A DNA stretch of 64,000 nucleotides from Parabacteroides sp. PH5-46 (GTDB lineage: Bacteria; Bacteroidota; Bacteroidia; Bacteroidales; Tannerellaceae): the NCBI RefSeq assembly GCF_029892785.1, contig NZ_JARXXA010000005.1, positions 62,001 to 126,000 on the forward strand, in the 5' to 3' direction. The notes beneath the pieces are model-generated. The model ran no database searches and was not told the DNA's origin. It saw nothing but the letters and a program-made list of their open reading frames with translations. Of the stretch, positions 9,118-17,469 are shown piece by piece (the first letter of the stretch is position 1; each line of letters opens with the position of its first letter). A program made the position numbers and the translations under genes.

Positions 9118-9528
9118 TTATTTTTTAATGTAATAAATCGTTCCTTTTATCCCTCTGGAAGACGCTTTATTAAGCGATTCTGCCACATGGTCAGGTATGT
9201 TTACGTCTTTAACCTTTTTGATCTTATCTTTCACAACCCCATCCTTCCTGAGAGCAACAACCCACTTTTCGTAATTACATCCACTTTTAGCATCTGCCTT
9301 CTTGGGCGACGCTTCTGTTTCTACTTCGTCCAGGTTTTTCTCTGCGATACTTTCATTCTTGTCATCAACGCTCACGGCTTCTTCTGGAAAAAGAGATTCT
9401 ACGAATACTTCTGTCGGGGTGTTATTCCCGATCTTTTCCTGAGACATAAGGATTTCTTTTATCTCTTCTTTTGAAGTTCCTTTTTCAAGTTCACTCTTGA
9501 TTAGGTCTAATGCTTCCTGTTTCTTCAT
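9118..9528 (-). CDS. Small phage head-region protein
   Basis: 136 residues. It starts inside the 3' end of the portal gene (38-base overlap) and ends 5 bases before the scaffold gene. The N-terminus is helical (KKQEALDLIKSELEKGTSKEEIKEIL), the centre acidic and low-complexity, and the C-terminus basic (KDKIKKVKDVNIPDHVAESL). It may help assembly or be part of the scaffold/portal complex. No family recognised. Confidence 0.6.
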   Translation of the reverse strand: MKKQEALDLIKSELEKGTSKEEIKEILMSQEKIGNNTPTEVFVESLFPEEAVSVDDKNESIAEKNLDEVETEASPKKADAKSGCNYEKWVVALRKDGVVKDKIKKVKDVNIPDHVAESLNKASSRGIKGTIYYIKK

Positions 9529-11155
9529 TTTGATTCACTATTAATTTATCTTTAACATATTCGTCAAATTTCTGCTGTAACACCTTTGTTTGAGTAAATA
9601 TTATTTCATTATCACTCAGTGTTTTAACAAATTCGGTAAAATAAACCTTTTTCGTATAATCCATGCCTGACACATTGAGAGCCTTAACTTGAGATGCTGT
9701 AATATGCGGGAATGGCTCTAATTCTAAAGACTTGATCTGCTTTTGAAGTTCGATAGAGTTGTTCTCGTACTTAGACTGTATGTATTCCATTAGGAGATCA
9801 TCAAGCATCGTATCAGGAGCTCCGCTCTTCCTGGCAGATTCATATTTATTCCATATCGCATCTGGTGTCTCTATCTGAAACCGTCTTCCGTAATTCACGG
9901 ACGAACCTTTATATGAGTTTCCAAAATAGAATGCACCCATTTGGTCGGTTATAAACTTCTCAATCGTTTCGGCCGCCTCTGAGAATTTTGTTAATCTGTC
10001 GTTTATGGGCTGAGTGTCTATGAACTTTCCGGTTGCAGTTTCGTTTTCCGTATCTTCCAGCTCTTTTGTTCCCCAGATCGTTTTAAACATGAGTGTTTCG
10101 AGGTCTTTTAACTCCTCAGACATTTTGTCCCACGCGTCTATATCCGGAGCAACATATCCAGCTACATCCGGAGCTATCTTCGTATCTCCGCTTTCTGGGA
10201 CAGGAAGATGTTTTACGTCTGAAACATCCCATTTTAGTTTATATCCTGTTCCCTTACATGTGCTACACTCACTTCCTTCAACATATCCGGTGCCAAGGCA
10301 TTTCGGGCACTGACTTTGGTATTCCCAGTATTTAGGGAATCCGTGTAAAAGTTTATATACAGACTTTACGGAACATTCCCTCAAGTATTCGTCTGCCAGC
10401 TCTACCACTTTTTCAAACGGGCTGCAAAAATAATCTGTACCTAAAATCGGAAGGTCTGAGTTGATAATAGCTGGAACAATTCCGAAGTAGTTAGGATATG
10501 ATTCTTCCTTTATTATTTTTATATGCTCATTTTCATATTCAACAATCAGGTCGTTTAAATCATCTACTACCCGGTATCTTTTCTTTCCTGAACTTACGCT
10601 TTTCGGAAGTTTTGGCTGGCTATCACAAGGAACTTGCTCCTTACCAACATTGAAAATCACATAATCAAGGTTTCTACCATTAAGTTTATAAGAAAACACC
10701 TCGTTGCTTCCTTTATATGTCGGATAAGCGTCTCCATTTCCGTCTACCTCCATAAATACCAATCCCATAGGATCAGCAAGATATGCAGGCTTCCAATACT
10801 GTTCCACCCATTTACGAAGTGTAAGCCCGTTTTCAGTATTTCTTAGTTTGTCCCGGAATATCTGATTTTGTCTATCTGGAAGATCATAAAACGTTGATCC
10901 TCCAGTAGCAGAGAATATCTTGTCTATTGGGCGGGATACCCTCTCCATTATATCCTTGTTGGAGCGCGCATATTTTTTTCTCGCTATATACTGATCGTTG
11001 TTTTCAAAACTGTTGATCTTTTGAATATACTCATCCATACCTACCCCGTATATATGGACAAAAAGATTCTTTCGCATCTTTTGCGCCAATCCGACAACAT
11101 TCTTTCCCGGATTTTCTTTTATTATATTCAATATGTCATTTGTAGACAAGATCAT
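9491..11155 (-). CDS. Phage portal protein with an inserted zinc-knuckle
   Basis: 554 residues in the portal position directly after TerL (4-base ATGA overlap at 11152-11155). The portal forms the dodecameric DNA channel of the head. The C-terminal half has the expected long helices (LMFKTIWGTKELEDTENETA, ETIEKFITDQMGAFYFG). Residues about 282-303 carry two CxxC pairs in CPKCLGTGYVEGS and CSTCKGTG, the pattern of DnaJ-type zinc fingers. That is unusual for portals in general but is plainly part of this frame. The name rests on gene order and length. Confidence 0.78.
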   Translation of the reverse strand: MILSTNDILNIIKENPGKNVVGLAQKMRKNLFVHIYGVGMDEYIQKINSFENNDQYIARKKYARSNKDIMERVSRPIDKIFSATGGSTFYDLPDRQNQIFRDKLRNTENGLTLRKWVEQYWKPAYLADPMGLVFMEVDGNGDAYPTYKGSNEVFSYKLNGRNLDYVIFNVGKEQVPCDSQPKLPKSVSSGKKRYRVVDDLNDLIVEYENEHIKIIKEESYPNYFGIVPAIINSDLPILGTDYFCSPFEKVVELADEYLRECSVKSVYKLLHGFPKYWEYQSQCPKCLGTGYVEGSECSTCKGTGYKLKWDVSDVKHLPVPESGDTKIAPDVAGYVAPDIDAWDKMSEELKDLETLMFKTIWGTKELEDTENETATGKFIDTQPINDRLTKFSEAAETIEKFITDQMGAFYFGNSYKGSSVNYGRRFQIETPDAIWNKYESARKSGAPDTMLDDLLMEYIQSKYENNSIELQKQIKSLELEPFPHITASQVKALNVSGMDYTKKVYFTEFVKTLSDNEIIFTQTKVLQQKFDEYVKDKLIVNQNEETGSIRPNQE

Positions 11156-12606
11156 AATACCACGTATTTTTTTCTTCTTTGTTTGAACTCTTTATACTCC
11201 TTCTCCAAAACCCTGCATATAAAGTACCTCTTCGCGTCTGAAATGTGTCCGTTCTTTTCGTAAGACACTCCAGTTACAGAATCCTTTACCTTCTCCTTTA
11301 CCATCTCTCCGTCCTTTCCTTCTTTCACTGTATTATAGTCTACCTTTGAAAGGGAGCAGTTATCACCAATCACGATAGAGAAAGGCGTTAATCCTTCATA
11401 TATGTCATTGATAAAAGCCGCGCTCATGGATATTGACGGATTAGCTTTCATTATGCGATCGTTTACTATGTAATGCTTTCTGAACTCCCGTAGATACACT
11501 CCGAAGAAACTATCGTTATCCGTTGCTGATTTATTCTTTCCTGAGGCGTCACCGTAGATGTAAACCACTCCTGTGTAATCAATATCATCCAGATACTTTG
11601 CTACTTTCCTGGCCGCCTTTACAGCGGTGTTTTCCGGGTCTTTAGCACACAGCTCCTCGAACTGTCTTATCTCTTTATCGTTGATCTGCCATAGCGTCTG
11701 GGATATGTAAGGAATCCTATTGATGTCTATTGTCAGGTGTACCGTCTTTTCGGGCAAAAATTGAACCGGCTGAACGTGTTTGTCAATATCAAATGATTTC
11801 CAGAACTCACCTCCTACGCGGTAACTTCCCCAGTTTCCGAGTCCATATACCTGGTACTGGTTTGGTTTCTTTAGGCGCATCTTCTCGAAGTTGGCTATCG
11901 TATGGCTATCTACAAATCCGTATTCGCCACATGGACTCCCAGTCACCCAGTAATTATCCCTGTATGTTGTTTTTATAAGGATTGCATCCCCCGCTTTGTT
12001 TATCCACTTTTGAGACTGATTATCTAATCTGCTTTGTGGCTTTCCATCCAGAATTAAAGGTTGCTCAACCCATTCATCTCCATCAATCAGTGAGGTTTTT
12101 ATCCAGTGGGTTTCCTCTATTGGATTCCAGTCTGCGTATATCTTCTGATTTGGTCTTCCCCTGAGTCGGCGACTAATCTCGTCAAAGTCTGCCTCGTCAA
12201 ACTTTGTAAGCTCATTCAGGTAGACAATATTGAACGATTCAAGCCCCTTTACCTTTTCGGAGTCGTCAAGCCCTTTAAATACGAAGCGATTCCCGTTCAG
12301 ACATTGGATTTTGAAATTAAAGAAGTCAAAGAACTCGGATTCTTTATTTATTCTTTGCTGCACATCTTTGAAAGTCTCATACACAGTAGTCATAACTGTT
12401 ACGCTTTCTTTCCGAAGCACCAAAGCATTTAAATCACTCTCAAGCGCGTTTACAGACTGGCATTGGGCGATTGAATAAGTTTTAGCTGCCGAACTTCCTC
12501 CGTAAACCAGGATATATCTAATCCTGTGATCCTTTTGCGCATCTTCAATATGCCAATAAAGAGGATTGAAGCATTTTTTACTGAATCTGAATATAGTTTG
12601 ATCCAT
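11152..12606 (-). CDS. terL: Terminase large subunit
   Basis: 484 residues. This is the packaging ATPase and nuclease that threads DNA into the prohead. The ATPase domain has Walker A GGSSAAKT at residues 36-43 and Walker B IVYLNE at 127-132. The C-terminal RNase H-like nuclease domain has acidic residues D294 (LTIDINR) and D353 (YIYGDASGK), with a further candidate Asp in HISDAKRY near 460. Length and motif order match the Terminase_3 / PBSX-like family. It abuts TerS (stop at 12607, start at 12606) and overlaps portal by 4 bases, so translation is probably coupled. Confidence 0.95.
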   Translation of the reverse strand: MDQTIFRFSKKCFNPLYWHIEDAQKDHRIRYILVYGGSSAAKTYSIAQCQSVNALESDLNALVLRKESVTVMTTVYETFKDVQQRINKESEFFDFFNFKIQCLNGNRFVFKGLDDSEKVKGLESFNIVYLNELTKFDEADFDEISRRLRGRPNQKIYADWNPIEETHWIKTSLIDGDEWVEQPLILDGKPQSRLDNQSQKWINKAGDAILIKTTYRDNYWVTGSPCGEYGFVDSHTIANFEKMRLKKPNQYQVYGLGNWGSYRVGGEFWKSFDIDKHVQPVQFLPEKTVHLTIDINRIPYISQTLWQINDKEIRQFEELCAKDPENTAVKAARKVAKYLDDIDYTGVVYIYGDASGKNKSATDNDSFFGVYLREFRKHYIVNDRIMKANPSISMSAAFINDIYEGLTPFSIVIGDNCSLSKVDYNTVKEGKDGEMVKEKVKDSVTGVSYEKNGHISDAKRYFICRVLEKEYKEFKQRRKKYVVL

Positions 12607-13056
12607 TTACTCATACTCCACCTTTATTACATTTGATTTAACCTCTGTCTTTTCCGAAAGACCAAGTTTCCTCGCTATTATATTAGCATTGAAAGCCCCA
12701 ACCGTAGCCCCTTCAAATTGTTGGGTTTCGATTACTCCCTCTATACGTGTTATGACAGTGAAAAAATCTTTATGATCTTCATCTTTGAATTTTCGCCAAA
12801 AAGATTGACTGGCATCACAATACAACATTAGTCCAGAAATAGTGTACGGCCTTTGGGTAGGCGTTTCCTCTGTTTCGGTCTTATCCTCTTTCTTTTTTGT
12901 CTTACTTACAGCCCACGGATGATCGTCACACCATTGAAAATACTCTGATGCAGCCTCCCATAAAAGCTCAGGCGTGGCAAAGAGTTTATCTCTACCATGC
13001 TTGCTTCTTAGTTTCCAGAACTGATTTCCTTTCGGTGCTGCGCACATATTCTTCAC
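12607..13056 (-). CDS. terS: Terminase small subunit (P22 gp3-like DNA-packaging protein)
   Basis: 149 residues. The N-terminal pattern GNQFWKLRSKHGRDKLFATP, followed by an aromatic LLWEAASEYFQWCDDHPW, is characteristic of the P22 gp3-type packaging family. The small subunit recognises the packaging site and loads TerL. An acidic/Lys linker (KKKEDKTETEETPTQ) precedes YTISGLMLYCDASQSFWRKF. It is the first late gene of the head block; 58 bases separate it from the DnaA-like gene upstream. Confidence 0.9.
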   Translation of the reverse strand: MKNMCAAPKGNQFWKLRSKHGRDKLFATPELLWEAASEYFQWCDDHPWAVSKTKKKEDKTETEETPTQRPYTISGLMLYCDASQSFWRKFKDEDHKDFFTVITRIEGVIETQQFEGATVGAFNANIIARKLGLSEKTEVKSNVIKVEYE

Positions 13057-13114
13057 TTTTTAGCGAAGTTAGGCAGTGTATAGAAATGATCTTGATTTAT
13101 CAATGCGTAGTTTT

Positions 13115-13381
13115 CTACATGTCGAAAACTTTTACTATTTCAAGCATTTTTTCATCCTTGATATCCAGAAAATCAGACACGCGGCCTACTCCGTGAATTA
13201 TTGTAGGGCGTGACTTCCCGAAGAATAATTCTATTTCCTGGATTTTATACTTCTCTCTCTTTCTAAGTATGTACCATATAACTTGCCTTCTGTCGTTTAT
13301 ATACGATTCCCGGCTTTTGGACATTACAGAACTATACTCAACCCCCAGCCTTTCGCAATATTCTCTTACTTTATCTTCCAT
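13115..13381 (-). CDS. DnaA domain IV-like DNA-binding protein
   Basis: 88 residues. The stretch RQVIWYILRKREKYKIQEI followed by FFGKSRPTIIHGVGRVSDFL matches the C-terminal DNA-binding domain of DnaA: the SRPTIIHG segment corresponds to the signature helix that reads DnaA boxes, where the usual wording is DHSTVLHA. There is no AAA+ domain, so it cannot initiate replication alone. It may bind origin-like sites on phage or host DNA. It sits between early and late genes and could also act as a late regulator; that is a guess. Confidence 0.8.
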   Translation of the reverse strand: MEDKVREYCERLGVEYSSVMSKSRESYINDRRQVIWYILRKREKYKIQEIELFFGKSRPTIIHGVGRVSDFLDIKDEKMLEIVKVFDM

Positions 13382-13440
13382 ACGTTTTAATTTATTACCT
13401 TTGTTTTGTCACATTCAAAGGTTGCTAAGGCTGCCTTTCT

Positions 13441-13479
13441 ATTCAAAGCCGATCGGTTGCGAGCCTTTCGGCTTTGAAT
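13441..13479. terminator. Strong hairpin between ASCH-like and DnaA-like genes
   Basis: Perfect 12-bp inverted repeat (ATTCAAAGCCGA / TCGGCTTTGAAT) around a 15-base loop, starting 5 bases after the stop of the ASCH-like gene on the minus strand. No T run follows on the minus strand, so it may be a processing or stability element instead of a classical intrinsic terminator. The flanking AATAAACTCG contains no gene. Confidence 0.55.
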
Positions 13480-13483
13480 GGGA

Positions 13484-14155
13484 TTAAACGAGTTTATAAT
13501 AATAAGAAAACACAAACGGGTTGCTATCCCATGTACCCTTACCGTTTATCGCATCTATTTCGGCTGCATAAGTATTTTTGGGTGTATCATAAAAGGTTTC
13601 GCATCCCGGATAACGGTAAGATTCTAAAGGAACACCATCTTTCGGTATCCAATATTCCATTATTCCTTCTCTCAAACAATCTTCATCTGATATATCCTGT
13701 AACCTCTGGCACTTGACGTCTGTTATTTCAATGAAGTACCTGGCAGCCGACCCAGGCATGAACATTTTATTGTTCCATTTGACTAAATCCCCGTATATTG
13801 AATCCAATATTTCCGTGTCGTTACCATACCGGTACAGTATATCGCTTCCCTTGTTGCACATAGTTTCCCTGATAGGAAAGGCGGTAAAAAGCATATCTTC
13901 ATCGTTGATGTATGGTTCCTTTAGATAAACCTTTTCTCCTATATTGTATCGAGGTTTTATCAGATAATCATCCCCATTGTCATTATAAGGCCTCTCGTTT
14001 TCGTCCATGCCCCTGAAATACAGTATTTCTCCATTCTTTGATACGGCCTGTATTCCATGTAGCCCTTTTGGCGCTTTAACCAATCGCCGGGTATTTGTCT
14101 TGTGGCCTTCTATCGTTAAGATAAAATTCGGCTCTGTAAATAATATTCCTTTCAT
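13484..14155 (-). CDS. ASCH/PUA-like phage protein
   Basis: 223 residues. The layout matches a phage family with an ASCH-like fold: N-terminal KGILFTEPNFILTIEGHKT followed by NTRRLVK, then YNIGEKVYLKEPY, then MPGSAARYFIEITDVKCQRL, then ISDEDCLREGI. ASCH domains are RNA- or modified-base-binding beta barrels. The exact role in phages is not known to me. It reads in the early-to-middle block, 12 bases after the end of a 52-residue gene. Confidence 0.75.
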   Translation of the reverse strand: MKGILFTEPNFILTIEGHKTNTRRLVKAPKGLHGIQAVSKNGEILYFRGMDENERPYNDNGDDYLIKPRYNIGEKVYLKEPYINDEDMLFTAFPIRETMCNKGSDILYRYGNDTEILDSIYGDLVKWNNKMFMPGSAARYFIEITDVKCQRLQDISDEDCLREGIMEYWIPKDGVPLESYRYPGCETFYDTPKNTYAAEIDAINGKGTWDSNPFVFSYYYKLV

Positions 14156-14167
14156 TGTAGTTATATT

Positions 14168-14326
14168 TTATAGTTCTATCTCCAGTTCTTTCTTCTCAAA
14201 CAAATAGTAATAATTCTGTAGCTCATGCAGAAATGCAATCTTTCCGTATCCATGAATGAAGAATTTATTTCTATGTTCCTCTACCTTTACATTCTTCCAA
14301 TACTCTATAGTCCATTTTACTTCCAT
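14168..14326 (-). CDS. Small hypothetical phage protein (52 aa)
   Basis: Short frame from ATG at 14324-14326 to TAA at 14168-14170. The product begins MEVKWTIEYWKNVKVEEHRN and ends EKKELEIEL; it is charged and aromatic. It overlaps the stop of the preceding 85-residue gene by 10 bases and fills the gap before the ASCH-like gene, consistent with the tight packing of this operon. No family recognised. Confidence 0.6.
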   Translation of the reverse strand: MEVKWTIEYWKNVKVEEHRNKFFIHGYGKIAFLHELQNYYYLFEKKELEIEL

Positions 14327-14574
14327 TCGTCTTTTAAAACATGAAATGTCGGACCATATTTATTTCTTGCTTTAAGGAATGAAGGACTTTTTGACAGCAG
14401 ATCCTCTGTTAATGGAATAGGCTCAAAATCTTCACATGGCAACATCCAGCTTCCTCCTTCGTGCTCTACAGTCACAAATTTTTCGCTTATCGCTTTTACA
14501 GAGAGAAGAAACGCTCCATTTTCGTTTGAGTGTTTTATCCAATTCCCTATTCTTAATTCGTTTGATTTAATCAT
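14317..14574 (-). CDS. Small phage protein with compact beta-barrel look
   Basis: 85 residues starting MIKSNELRIGNWIKHSNENG, followed by FVTVEHEGGSWMLPCEDFEPIPLTEDLL. The 'NELRIGNWI ... PIPLTEDLL' pattern is common in small Bacteroidales phage proteins of unknown function. It is compact, with no signal or membrane segment. A perfect hairpin (14614-14638) lies just upstream of its start. Confidence 0.7.
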   Translation of the reverse strand: MIKSNELRIGNWIKHSNENGAFLLSVKAISEKFVTVEHEGGSWMLPCEDFEPIPLTEDLLSKSPSFLKARNKYGPTFHVLKDEWK

Positions 14575-14613
14575 CTTATTTTCAGTTTTATTTTCGATTT
14601 ATTTATTTTTAGC

Positions 14614-14638
14614 AACTATTCGGGATTTCCGAATAGTT
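14614..14638. other. Perfect 10-bp hairpin upstream of the 85-aa gene
   Basis: AACTATTCGG and CCGAATAGTT flank a 5-base loop between the DUF551 gene and the 85-residue gene. On the minus strand it is followed by an A-rich stretch, not a U run, so it is not a typical terminator. It may affect mRNA stability or processing. Confidence 0.45.
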
Positions 14639-14650
14639 CAAGCTGGAATT

Positions 14651-14965
14651 TTATAGCATCTCGATTGGGCGCCATTCAGGAACGTTTTCAATACCAACAA
14701 TTTTATTGGTTTCGTTGAGTGTAAACGTCAATCTTCCGTCATCCATTAATGACAGCCAAGCCGTATTATACCTGTATGTTCCGTCTGATAATGTTCTCTT
14801 AATCAAAACTACGCTGTAATAGTCCGGCAACTCCTCCTCTACGCTTATCCAATCCTGAGCAGCCTTAAAGCCATTCTCGAACGCTGTTTCCAAATCCAGC
14901 CTTCCGATCAGATTACTATCGAAACCGGAGGCGTATTCTTTTGCTTGTTGGTTTATTGATTTCAT
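14651..14965 (-). CDS. DUF551-like protein
   Basis: 104 residues. Core WISVEEELPDYYSVVLIKRT with downstream VPEWRPIEML matches the DUF551 pattern (W-I-S-V-x-x-x-L-P ... W-x-P-hydrophobic). The N-terminal part (NQQAKEYASGFDS ... LETAFENGFKAAQDW) is the helical segment often found ahead of it in Bacteroidales phages. Function unknown. It sits 6 bases after the 61-residue gene. Confidence 0.75.
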   Translation of the reverse strand: MKSINQQAKEYASGFDSNLIGRLDLETAFENGFKAAQDWISVEEELPDYYSVVLIKRTLSDGTYRYNTAWLSLMDDGRLTFTLNETNKIVGIENVPEWRPIEML

Positions 14966-14971
14966 GTTTCG

Positions 14972-15157
14972 TTAATCTTTTAACACATCCAATTTATCCT
15001 TCATAAAGTCTATGAGATTTTGAGCTTCCTTCTTGCATAGCCTAACACCGAAAATCAAGTGAAAGTCCTGAATCGTAATCTCTAATTTGTTTCCTTTCCC
15101 TACTTTTACCCTGAACTCTTTATCAGAATCAAAATCGTATTTTTCAAACGCTCTCAT
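14972..15157 (-). CDS. Small hypothetical phage protein (61 aa)
   Basis: 61 residues: MRAFEKYDFDSDKEFRVKVG, then a beta-strand pattern and an amphipathic C-terminal helix (KKEAQNLIDFMKDKLDVLKD). It overlaps the stop of the 218-residue gene by 4 bases (ATGA), a sign of coupled translation. No family recognised. Confidence 0.6.
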   Translation of the reverse strand: MRAFEKYDFDSDKEFRVKVGKGNKLEITIQDFHLIFGVRLCKKEAQNLIDFMKDKLDVLKD

Positions 15158-15810
15158 TTTTCGTTAATCTCAATTAATTTTTCTTTTACCACAAATTCTA
15201 CCAAAAGCCTACGTTTATTAGTACTTAGCTTGCTTTTCTTTTCTTGAATAAGATTATATTCTGTTATAATATTTTGAACATTACTTAGGCCAGCATCTCT
15301 CATCCATAGAGGTACTTGATGCCATGCTAAACTTTTTTTCGGTTTGTTTTGTATAGCAATAACCTGCGATTGTTTATTGCGCGCTAACAATAATTCTTCT
15401 ATTCCAACATCTTCCCCAACTCCTACTATTCCTATATTCATGCTTGGCTGTTGTTTCTTTGATAGCATAGCCAAATGAATCTCTGAGTCTAAAACTAATC
15501 CTCCATTGAGGACATGCTCTATTGATACATCTGATAGCATTAATAACTGATCCAACGTAGGTCTTCTCCACTTCGATACACGAATATAATCCGGTACGCT
15601 TCTGAAAGATTTTGTATGTTGCATAAAATCACCGCACTCACACCTTATCATAAAAGGTGTTACGCCTTTATCTTCATACAAGGTGATTTGTTGATGCCCG
15701 CATTTCTCACATTCGTATAAATCATATACTCCACGCCCATCATAGATTTTGGCATCTTCAATGGTAGATAGCATTTCTTCATATCTATTTGTTATATTTT
15801 CATTTTTCAT
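15154..15810 (-). CDS. Zinc-ribbon phage protein of unknown function
   Basis: 218 residues. Residues 33-58 contain two CxxC-type pairs (YECEKCGHQQ and IRCECGDFM), a treble-clef or zinc-ribbon that may bind nucleic acid. The remainder is helical, including LDQLLMLSDVSIEHVLNGG and a basic C-terminus (KKSKLSTNKRRLLVEFVVKEK). A hydrophobic stretch (MNIGIVGVGEDVGIEELLL) resembles a small nucleotide-binding turn but lacks a P-loop lysine. No family name can be given. Confidence 0.65.
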   Translation of the reverse strand: MKNENITNRYEEMLSTIEDAKIYDGRGVYDLYECEKCGHQQITLYEDKGVTPFMIRCECGDFMQHTKSFRSVPDYIRVSKWRRPTLDQLLMLSDVSIEHVLNGGLVLDSEIHLAMLSKKQQPSMNIGIVGVGEDVGIEELLLARNKQSQVIAIQNKPKKSLAWHQVPLWMRDAGLSNVQNIITEYNLIQEKKSKLSTNKRRLLVEFVVKEKLIEINEK

Positions 15811-15826
15811 CTTTTGTTATTTTTAT

Positions 15827-15943
15827 TCATCCCAGCGCCTTAAACAACGCTTCGTTACTCGTTTTAAAACTCCCTGACTCGTGGTTTAGGTAATCAATCC
15901 TGATATACCCATCAACCGTAATTTTAATTTGATATCCGCACAT
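15827..15943 (-). CDS. Possible 38-aa phage peptide
   Basis: ATG at 15941-15943, TGA at 15827-15829. The product MCGYQIKITVDGYIRIDYLN continues HESGSFKTSNEALFKALG. It fits exactly in the gap between two genes of the same strand and has sensible beta-then-helix character. It could be a chance frame. Confidence 0.4.
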   Translation of the reverse strand: MCGYQIKITVDGYIRIDYLNHESGSFKTSNEALFKALG

Positions 15944-15960
15944 GATGTTTGTTTTTTCAG

Positions 15961-16428
15961 TTATAATAAATCCGACTTCTTAACCCTAAACACTTCCCCT
16001 TCAACCTCTTTTGTTTTAAAGTCCGAGAAATCCGCTTCGCCCTTCATTACAAGCCTGCATACTTCTCCGTAGGTGTACAGTTTAGCTCGCCTGTCGAACC
16101 GAATAATATCGGAAACATTCAGCTCTTTGTAGGCAAAATTGTCGATAGTATGATTGACAGCATCTCTTAGCCTTTCCGGGGAAAAATTGTTTTTCAATAC
16201 CCTTTCGGCAAGAAGATTAAAAAACTCCTGGCTTTGCTTTGGAAATGCAGTTCGTAGGCGAGCCATCTCGACGGCAATCTCATTCGGCTTTAACTCTCCA
16301 GCTCCATAAAGGCTGATCTCGCATCCGTTATCAGTCCGGAGTAAGCCCCCTGGCGATTCCTTCTGCAACGTTCCGGAAGAACTCTTCGTTAACTCCGGTA
16401 GAATTGTTGATAGTTTTTTTACCTCCAT
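15961..16428 (-). CDS. Replication-associated phage protein (unknown)
   Basis: From Met at 16428 the product has 155 residues, starting MEVKKLSTILPELTKSSSGT. An upstream ATG at 16500 would lengthen it but deepen the overlap with the replication gene from 98 to 170 bases. The segment EIAVEMARLRTAFPKQSQEF, then SPERLRDAVNHTIDNFAYKEL and IIRFDRRAKLYTYGEV, is a pattern I recall from Bacteroidales phage and plasmid proteins that follow replication initiators. Its role might be loader or accessory factor. Function not proven. Confidence 0.6.
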   Translation of the reverse strand: MEVKKLSTILPELTKSSSGTLQKESPGGLLRTDNGCEISLYGAGELKPNEIAVEMARLRTAFPKQSQEFFNLLAERVLKNNFSPERLRDAVNHTIDNFAYKELNVSDIIRFDRRAKLYTYGEVCRLVMKGEADFSDFKTKEVEGEVFRVKKSDLL

Positions 16429-17272
16429 TTGCTTTTGATTTCGCGTTTGATACAATCTCGTTGAATTTTGAATTGATATTTGGAACGCTGAAGTTTTCAA
16501 ACATCCATCCTTCTGTAATAGACCCTAAGAGAGCTTTAAGAGCAAATAATACTCCTTCGTCTGTCAGGTCAAGCCCTTTTTCTTTTCGCTGGTGTTTCAG
16601 CTTGTTTAGGATAGACGACATTCCGCCTGCGTCTTTTGCGGACCAGTAGTAATCGCTTTGGAAAACATCTCTGTAATGATCCTCGAATACCTCCCTGGCC
16701 TGCTTATTAAGAGGCGATGCCGGTTTTTGGGGCTTTCTTGGATTAGCAGTATCCGGCATCTTCCCCTCAAGTTCCTTTATCTGATTGTCCTTTTCCTGCA
16801 GTTTTTTTTCTAACTCAATCAATTTGGATTCTATTTTCTCAAACCCCTTGGGGGGTGTGGGGGGTATATTATTATTCTTAGTCTTAGTCTTTATATTATA
16901 TGCTCCTGGTTTAGCTCCCGAGTTAGGTGGCAGTTTAGCTCCCGAGTTAGCACCCGAGTTAGCTATCAATATTTGATACCTACTTTTATTTCCGTACTTC
17001 TTTCCGCCTAATTCAACTGATATTAATCCTGATTTGATAAGTTTCTTTTGGGAGTTTTTAAACGTGTTTATTGACACACCTACTAAGCCAGCCAATCTGG
17101 AATCGGTATTTTCAAATTCCGCTGCACTGTTGGAAGTTGTTTTGGTGTTATCATCCCAGCCTACCGTGTTCGCTATCTTTAACAATAAAAAGTATAGCCT
17201 CGTATCCGTGCCGTCAAATTGCCAAACCTCGTCTACTTTCCAAAAATTATTAATCAAATTAAGATAACTCAT
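16331..17272 (-). CDS. Phage replication initiator with winged-helix N-domain
   Basis: 313 residues. Residues 1-100 look like a winged-helix replication domain (LYFLLLKIANTVGWDD, SRLAGLVGVSINTFKNSQKK, SGLISVELGGKKYGNKSRYQ). A low-complexity NSGA repeat (residues 105-121) and Pro-rich turn follow, then a coiled coil (about 145-172) and a C-terminal helical domain (about 190-285) resembling DnaD-type modules. Such proteins melt origin DNA and recruit helicase. It overlaps the 65-residue gene upstream by 4 bases. The family call is from domain layout, not a motif match. Confidence 0.65.
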   Translation of the reverse strand: MSYLNLINNFWKVDEVWQFDGTDTRLYFLLLKIANTVGWDDNTKTTSNSAAEFENTDSRLAGLVGVSINTFKNSQKKLIKSGLISVELGGKKYGNKSRYQILIANSGANSGAKLPPNSGAKPGAYNIKTKTKNNNIPPTPPKGFEKIESKLIELEKKLQEKDNQIKELEGKMPDTANPRKPQKPASPLNKQAREVFEDHYRDVFQSDYYWSAKDAGGMSSILNKLKHQRKEKGLDLTDEGVLFALKALLGSITEGWMFENFSVPNINSKFNEIVSNAKSKANGGKKTINNSTGVNEEFFRNVAEGIARGLTPD

Positions 17273-17466
17273 ATCAGCTTTACAAACTTTCCATTAATCG
17301 TATTACCTACCTCTATCTTACCCTCAAGATAGAGCCTGTTTAACTCACTCTTTACATCTATATCCTCGCAGAGCCTTGATATCTCAAGTAGCGTTGCATG
17401 AGTCGGATGTATCTTCCTTTTCTTCTTATCCTCCTCTATCTGGTTGATGATTTCTGTTATGTTCAT
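17269..17466 (-). CDS. Small winged-helix-like protein
   Basis: 65 residues. The sequence PTHATLLEISRLCEDIDVKS, then ELNRLYLEGKIEVGNTINGK, reads as a helix-turn-helix plus wing (helix, helix, 'LEGKIEVG' wing). It may be a DNA-binding regulator or replication accessory. It starts 4 bases before the Dcm stop region and overlaps the initiator gene by 4 bases. Confidence 0.6.
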   Translation of the reverse strand: MNITEIINQIEEDKKKRKIHPTHATLLEISRLCEDIDVKSELNRLYLEGKIEVGNTINGKFVKLI

Positions 17467-17469
17467 GTT

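Noticed and set aside
16801-16976. Plus-strand frame within the replication gene, Pro/Gly-rich
   Set aside because: It is the mirror of the NSGA and Pro-rich linker of the minus-strand gene.
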